Shown here piece after piece: positions 59,803-64,000 of a stretch of DNA of 64,000 bases (the first letter of the stretch is position 1; each line of letters starts with the position of its first letter). Below the pieces are notes generated by a model. That model saw nothing but the letters and a program-made list of their open reading frames with translations, did not search any database and was not told where the DNA came from. The position numbers and the translations under genes were made by a program. Source of the DNA: an uncultured Bacilli bacterium (lineage in GTDB: Bacteria; Bacillota_I; Bacilli_A; RF39; UBA660); NCBI GenBank assembly GCA_934182615.1, contig CAKPRO010000010.1, positions 1-64,000 of the forward strand. Reading direction: 5' to 3'.

Positions 59803-59895
59803 TTATATCCAAGCGCCTAGTATGATTATTAGTAGGATAAATAGTACTAATACAATAGCAGCACTAGATCCAGTACCGCATCCACAGTTACCCAT
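59803..59895 (-). CDS. YjcZ-family sporulation peptide
   Basis: A 30-residue peptide: MGNCGCGTGSS, then a hydrophobic segment ending LFILLIIILGAWI. The glycine-rich start and LFILLIIxGA end are those of the YjcZ family of short sporulation-associated membrane peptides (compare GFALIVVLFILLIIVGA). AAAAGGAGG precedes the ATG. It is followed by a second related peptide gene. The pair lies on the minus strand in the 573-base gap before the foldase gene. Confidence 0.8.
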   Translation of the reverse strand: MGNCGCGTGSSAAIVLVLFILLIIILGAWI

Positions 59896-60082
59896 AATAC
59901 ATTCCTCCTTTTTTTCTATTCACAATATTTTATGGAAAAACAAGAAAAGTGTGCTGTACTTTATAAACAATAAAAAAAGAAAATTAAAAATTGTGGTAAT
60001 TTGCCCATATTTACAAAATAACCTTGTATTTTTAGCCTAGATTTGATATTATATTAATGTATCTTTGAAAGGAGAATGAAAA

Positions 60083-61225
60083 ATGGCAAAGAAAAAACAA
60101 GAGACAAAAAATAATAAAAAAGAAAAGAAAGGGGTAGTAGTAAAGGAAGAAAAAGTAGTTAAAGAAGCTCCTAAAAAAGAGTCTAAAAAAGAAGCAAAGA
60201 AAGATACTAAAAAAGTAAATAAAGTTAGTGATGATAAAGTATTTAAAATGCTTGAATTCTTTGATAAATATAGACTTGCTATTTATGGAGCAGTTGGTGG
60301 TATATTAGTTACTGTATTAGTAGTTGTTATTATATGGCCTGATAGAATTGCTACATTAAAAGATGGTACACAACCAGTAGCAGAAATTGATGGTTATACA
60401 GTAACTGCAAATGACTTATATGAAGATATGAAAGATGTATATTCTATTAGTTCATTATTAGATAAGATTGACAATAAAATTCTTGAAGAAAAATATCCTG
60501 AAACTGATGAAATGAACGATGAATTAAAACAGCAAGCAGAAAGTTATTATAGTGCTTATGAACAATACTATAAAATGGATAAAGAAACTTTCTTATCAAA
60601 TAATGGTTTTGGTAGTGAAAAAGCTTTCTTAGAATATTTAAGACTACAATATAGAAGAAATAAATATGCTGAAGACTATATCAAAACTTTAATTTCTGAT
60701 AAAGAAGTAGAAAAATACTATGAAGATAAAGTTTATGGTGATATTAATACTAAACACATCTTAGTAAAAGTAGATAGTTCTGCGAGTGATGAAGATAAGA
60801 AAAAAGCTGAAGATTTAGCTAAAGAAATTATATCTAAATTAAATGATGGTAAATCTTTTGATGAAGTTAAAGAAGAATATAAAGATCAAATTACTTATGA
60901 AGAATTAGGATATAAATCTTATAATGCTAACTTAGAGTCTGCTTATATGGAAGCTATGCAAAAACTAGAAAATAATAGTTATACTAAAGAACCTGTTAAG
61001 ACTTCTTATGGTTATCATGTAATCTATAGAATAGATCAAAAAGAAAAACCTGCTCTTGAAGATGTTAAAGAAGAAATAATTGATTCATTAGTAAGTGAAA
61101 AGAAATCAGAAGATAAAAATATCTCTTATGTTGCTTTAGATAAAATGAGAGAAGAATCAGGTCTTAAATTCTCTGATACTGTATTAGAAAAGAAATATAA
61201 TACATATATGTCTCAATATAAATAA
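60083..61225 (+). CDS. prsA: PrsA-type peptidyl-prolyl isomerase, helix-anchored
   Basis: Extracellular foldase. The 380 residues start with about 65 Lys/Glu-rich cytoplasmic residues, then one membrane helix (about 70-90), a SurA/PrsA-type chaperone region and one parvulin domain with TKHILVKVDSSASDEDKKKA, LGYKSYN and PVKTSYGYHVIYRID. Typical PrsA is a lipoprotein; here the lipobox is absent and the long charged cytoplasmic tail is unusual. ATG follows AAAGGAG. Confidence 0.9.
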   Translation: MAKKKQETKNNKKEKKGVVVKEEKVVKEAPKKESKKEAKKDTKKVNKVSDDKVFKMLEFFDKYRLAIYGAVGGILVTVLVVVIIWPDRIATLKDGTQPVAEIDGYTVTANDLYEDMKDVYSISSLLDKIDNKILEEKYPETDEMNDELKQQAESYYSAYEQYYKMDKETFLSNNGFGSEKAFLEYLRLQYRRNKYAEDYIKTLISDKEVEKYYEDKVYGDINTKHILVKVDSSASDEDKKKAEDLAKEIISKLNDGKSFDEVKEEYKDQITYEELGYKSYNANLESAYMEAMQKLENNSYTKEPVKTSYGYHVIYRIDQKEKPALEDVKEEIIDSLVSEKKSEDKNISYVALDKMREESGLKFSDTVLEKKYNTYMSQYK

Positions 61226-61229
61226 TTTA

Positions 61230-61260
61230 AATGGTATACACTCTGTGTACCATTTTTTTT
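61230..61260 (+). terminator. Terminator of prsA
   Basis: AATGGTATACA/TGTGTACCATT hairpin followed by eight T. Confidence 0.8.
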
Positions 61261-61297
61261 GTTTTTGTGGTATATTCTTCACTTTTATTATTTTATT

Positions 61298-61306
61298 TGG
61301 TATAAT
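61298..61306 (+). promoter_or_regulatory. Extended -10 promoter of the nucleotidyltransferase gene
   Basis: TGGTATAAT, 49 bases before the ATG. Confidence 0.5.
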
Positions 61307-61354
61307 TTAATTATAAAAGAATATAAGGTGTACATTTAAGAAAGAGAGGAATAT

Positions 61355-62269
61355 ATGAAAAAAGATGTAACATTAGTTATTTTAGCTGCTGGTATGGGTA
61401 GTAGATTTGGAGGATTAAAACAAATAGAACCAATGGGTCCTAGTGATGAATTTATTATTGATTATTCTGTTTATGATGCTATAAAAGCAGGATTTAATAA
61501 AATAGTATTTATCATAAAAAGAGAAAACTATGAACTATTTAAGGAAACTATTGGTAAGAGAGTAGAACCACATATTAAGGTAGAATATGCTTTTCAAGAA
61601 TTAAATAATTTACCAGAGAATTTTTCTGTTCCAAAAGATAGAGTTAAACCTTTAGGAACTGCTCATGCGGTATTATGTGCAAAGGATTATGTTAATGAAC
61701 CTTTTGCTATGATTAATTCTGATGATTTCTACGGTAGAGATGCTTTTATTAAGGCATATAAATTTTTAAGTAATACTGATAATGACTCTAGTGAATATGG
61801 TATGATTGGCTATATGGTAGCGAATACTTTAACAGAAAATGGTTCTGTTAAAAGAGGTGTTTGTGAAGTAGATAGTAATAATTATTTAAAATCTATTACT
61901 GAGAGTAAAATAGAAAAAATCGGTAATGAAATTGTAGCTAGTCCACTTGATGGTAGTGATAGTTTCACTGTTAATAGTGATGATACTGTAAGTATGAATT
62001 TCCTACTATTTACTCCTAGTATATTTGGATATATTGAAGAAGGTTTTAGTAAATTCTTTATGGATAATAAAGAAGACTTACTTACTTCAGAGTATTTAAT
62101 TCCTGATGTTGTAAGTAATCTAATTAAGAATGGTAGAGCATCAATGGAAGTTATTAGAACTACCGCTAGCTGGCATGGTGTTACTTATAGAGAAGATACT
62201 CCGGATGTAAAAAACTCTATTAAAAATTTAGTAGAAAATGGAGAATATAAAGAAAATCTTTGGTCTTAA
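61355..62269 (+). CDS. Sugar-phosphate nucleotidyltransferase
   Basis: The 304 residues have the NTP-transferase signature LVILAAGMGSRFGGLKQIEPMG (nucleotide loop and catalytic Lys, about 7-28), GTAHAVLCAKDYV and the metal Asp region FAMINSDDFYGRDAF. It should activate a sugar 1-phosphate, as in UDP- or dTDP-glucose synthesis, but the sugar and base are not readable and the C-terminal half is unlike GalU or RmlA. ATG follows AGAGAGG. No sugar-pathway neighbours are present. Confidence 0.85.
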   Translation: MKKDVTLVILAAGMGSRFGGLKQIEPMGPSDEFIIDYSVYDAIKAGFNKIVFIIKRENYELFKETIGKRVEPHIKVEYAFQELNNLPENFSVPKDRVKPLGTAHAVLCAKDYVNEPFAMINSDDFYGRDAFIKAYKFLSNTDNDSSEYGMIGYMVANTLTENGSVKRGVCEVDSNNYLKSITESKIEKIGNEIVASPLDGSDSFTVNSDDTVSMNFLLFTPSIFGYIEEGFSKFFMDNKEDLLTSEYLIPDVVSNLIKNGRASMEVIRTTASWHGVTYREDTPDVKNSIKNLVENGEYKENLWS

Positions 62270-62343
62270 TTTTACTCAAATTATGTTTAAATTATGTTAA
62301 ATTATGTTATTTTCATTTTTCTATTTTATTTTTAAATTATTTC

Positions 62344-62352
62344 TGATATACT
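62344..62352 (+). promoter_or_regulatory. Extended -10 promoter of hpf
   Basis: TGATATACT, 25 bases before the ATG, with AGGAGGAGG in the short leader. Confidence 0.55.
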
Positions 62353-62377
62353 TTAATTATAGGAGGAGGATGTTGAT

Positions 62378-62905
62378 ATGAAATACAATATTCGTGGTGA
62401 TAAGATGCTTATTACCGATGCAATAAAAGACTATACTGAAACTAAATTAGGAAGACTTGAAAAATATTTTAAGGACGATGATATTACCGCTAATGTACTG
62501 GCTAGAGTAAGAGGTAATTCACAAATAGTGGAAGTTACTATTCCTACTAGTAAGTTTATTCTTAGAAGTGAAGAAGAAAATGAAGATTTATATGCTGCTA
62601 TTGACTTAGTAAGTGATAAATTAGAAAGACAAATCAGAAAGAATAAAACTAGATTAAATAGAAATGTTAAAGAGAATGTTAAAGAATTTAACTTTGATTT
62701 TGATATAAAAGAGGAGGAAGAACCTAAAGAAAAAATTGTTAAAAGAAAAGATATTGAAATGAAACCTATGGATGAAGAAGAAGCTATATTAGAAATGGAA
62801 CTTCTTGGTCACTCATTCTTTGTATATAAAGATATGGATACTAATAAAACTTGTGTTCTTTATAAAAGAAAAGATGGAGATTATGGTTTAATTGAAACTA
62901 AATAA
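62378..62905 (+). CDS. hpf: Ribosome hibernation promoting factor, long form
   Basis: Dimerises 70S ribosomes into inactive 100S particles in stationary phase. The 175 residues have the N-terminal ribosome-binding domain (MKYNIRGDKMLITDAIKDYTETKLGRLEKYF in part, 1-about 95), a charged linker and the C-terminal dimerisation domain (KPMDEEEAILEMELLGHSFFVYKD). Both parts are needed for the long-HPF type of Firmicutes. A palindromic terminator follows. Confidence 0.95.
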   Translation: MKYNIRGDKMLITDAIKDYTETKLGRLEKYFKDDDITANVLARVRGNSQIVEVTIPTSKFILRSEEENEDLYAAIDLVSDKLERQIRKNKTRLNRNVKENVKEFNFDFDIKEEEEPKEKIVKRKDIEMKPMDEEEAILEMELLGHSFFVYKDMDTNKTCVLYKRKDGDYGLIETK

Positions 62906-62911
62906 TTAATT

Positions 62912-62940
62912 GTATCAACAGAAATTGTTGATACTTTTTC
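62912..62940 (+). terminator. Terminator of hpf
   Basis: Perfect stem GTATCAACA/TGTTGATAC with a 5-base loop, then five T. Confidence 0.85.
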
Positions 62941-63019
62941 TTTGAAGATTTGTGTATCCACAATGGTTGTTGATAGTTTTATTCTATATGTAAAATAAAA
63001 CTATATAAGAACTAAAATC

Positions 63020-63484
63020 TTATATAGTTTTTACCTTTGTGTTTTTTATTGATTGTGTTTCTGACATTTCAAGTATGATTTGTTTTTCTTTGTTACTAAA
63101 TAAGTAATCAAATTTATCTAATCTTTCATATCCCATAGTAGAAACCTTTTTAGATATTATTTCTCTAAAATCAACACTTTCTAAATATTCTAATAATTTT
63201 TTATTTGTTTGAAGTGCATATCTTAATGGAAAATTACGTCCCTCAATTGGAGAGACATTAGTATCTAAACTATAACCTTCTTTTAGTTTAAATGTTATTC
63301 CATCATACTCAACATATTTATTAAATGTACTTGTAATTGGATCATCTTTAAAGTTAAATAGCTTTAATTTTTGGTTATCTAATGATAGTTTCCCCAAAGT
63401 ATATGTAAACAACATACCATCAATGCTATCAAAACCAAGTACAAATAATGAAGATACCAACATTTCACTATTAATATTAATCAT
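63020..63484 (-). CDS. Protein of unknown function
   Basis: Unrecognised protein of 154 residues, one of the few minus-strand genes right of the strand switch. It looks soluble: ININSEMLVSSLFVLGFDS, then a mixed alpha/beta region (KYVEYDGITFKLKEGYSLD) and a helical C-terminus (YLFSNKEKQIILEMSE) ending basic. AAAGGAGGG precedes the ATG. No motif or neighbour indicates a role. Confidence 0.6.
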   Translation of the reverse strand: MININSEMLVSSLFVLGFDSIDGMLFTYTLGKLSLDNQKLKLFNFKDDPITSTFNKYVEYDGITFKLKEGYSLDTNVSPIEGRNFPLRYALQTNKKLLEYLESVDFREIISKKVSTMGYERLDKFDYLFSNKEKQIILEMSETQSIKNTKVKTI

Positions 63485-63641
63485 AAACCCTCCTTTGTTT
63501 CTTTTATAATATCATATAATATTTTTGTTGTCTACTAGAACATCCATAAATATTGTTGATAAATTTGTTTGATATTTTACTTCTATCAACATATATTGTT
63601 AATGAAAATATAGTTTAATACTATTTTAAAAAGATTTTTTA

Positions 63642-63650
63642 TGCTATAAT
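63642..63650 (+). promoter_or_regulatory. Extended -10 promoter of the last gene
   Basis: TGCTATAAT, 24 bases before the ATG at 63674, with AAAGGATG in between. Confidence 0.5.
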
Positions 63651-63673
63651 ATTAGTTGAAAGGATGATTCATC

Positions 63674-64000
63674 ATGGATATGAAGACAAATGCAGAAGAA
63701 ATGGAAAGTTGGCTTAATTCGCCTATTCCAAAAAGAGTAATTAATGAGTGGAAAAAAGAAAATAAATTAAAAATTAAAACTGAAGAAGAAAAAATAAATA
63801 GAATAATTTATAGTGATTGTTATTTATTATGGCTTGAACAATTTACTTTAAAAAATCCTTGTTTCAGTAGTGATATTTTGTTGTACTCTCAAGAAGGAAT
63901 AACAGACGAAGAAATGGATATGATTGGAGACTTACATTTTTTATACGAAATAATAGACGACTATGCTAATAGAAATACCTTACCTGCTTTTAATTGTTAT
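63674..64000 (+). CDS. Protein of unknown function, cut by the window edge
   Basis: The first 109 residues of a gene that continues beyond the window. AAAGGATG lies ten bases before the ATG. The visible part is charged and helical (MDMKTNAEEMESWLNSPIPK, RIIYSDCYLLWLEQF), with Trp and Tyr residues and an acidic stretch GITDEEMDMIGDLHFLYEIIDDY. No family recognised. Confidence 0.6.
   Translation, partial: MDMKTNAEEMESWLNSPIPKRVINEWKKENKLKIKTEEEKINRIIYSDCYLLWLEQFTLKNPCFSSDILLYSQEGITDEEMDMIGDLHFLYEIIDDYANRNTLPAFNCY

Noticed and set aside
59744..60040. A 98-codon plus-strand frame
   Set aside because: It lacks a ribosome binding site, runs across two well-formed minus-strand YjcZ-like genes and has no protein-like composition.

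Overview
The window is AT-rich DNA from a low-GC Gram-positive bacterium with the standard genetic code: dnaB, dnaI and dnaE all end in TGA. It has cell-wall enzymes (MurA, CwlD, VanY, LtaS), Bacillus-type replication loaders (DnaB, DnaI), a Noc/ParB pair and sporulation genes (SpoIIR, YjcZ-like peptides, a likely Spo0A-controlled kinase). Together these suggest an uncultured, walled, sporulation-capable member of the Bacilli with a compact genome, of the RF39-like gut type. That placement is inference; no rRNA is present.

Layout. Genes left of about 37.2 kb point left and genes to the right point right, with few exceptions (clpP, agrBD, one gene near 63 kb). The switch lies between rpmH and parA. 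The left flank of the switch is the classical origin cluster rpmH-rnpA-yidC-jag-(mscS)-mnmE-mnmG-rsmG-noc; dnaA and dnaN are not in the window and the right side begins with parA-parB.

From left to right: zinc/cadmium efflux (ArsR repressor and P-type ATPase); VanY, a coiled-coil membrane protein, a C39-like peptidase and PcrA (2.8-6.8 kb); an unannotated type I toxin-antitoxin locus (7.0-7.4 kb); a holin/amidase pair (7.5-8.7 kb); the t6A operon tsaE-tsaB-rimI-tsaD; HtrA, an Abi-type HEPN protein, CwlD and a nucleoside kinase; clpP; a surface protein, a tiny membrane peptide, an Smr protein and a membrane histidine kinase with three phased Spo0A boxes upstream (17-20 kb); a complete agr quorum-sensing system with AgrB and a short AgrD facing an ltaS-agrA-agrC block (20.6-25.5 kb); rpmE, murA, an MntP/YtaF-type protein, spoIIR and noc; then the origin-type cluster.

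Right of the switch: parAB, a cold-shock protein, a CPBP protease, dnaB-dnaI, dnaE, gmk, an HD protein, valS, small membrane proteins, a polysaccharide deacetylase, an unusual 634-residue protein with seven exact 21-residue repeats (54.3-56.2 kb), rmuC, HIT, two YjcZ-like peptides, a PrsA-type foldase, a sugar nucleotidyltransferase and long HPF.

The most unusual signal is a dispersed family of tandem RNA-type hairpins (2.8, 6.9, 7.4, 11.3, 37.3, 46.4, 47.2 and 56.2 kb). Their stems differ but the top is conserved (GAY, a short loop, RGC), and four copies share a tail. The other main leads are the type I toxin, the agr peptide with a possibly six-residue ring, the 0A-box kinase and the repeat protein. 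No tRNA, rRNA, CRISPR array or insertion sequence was seen.
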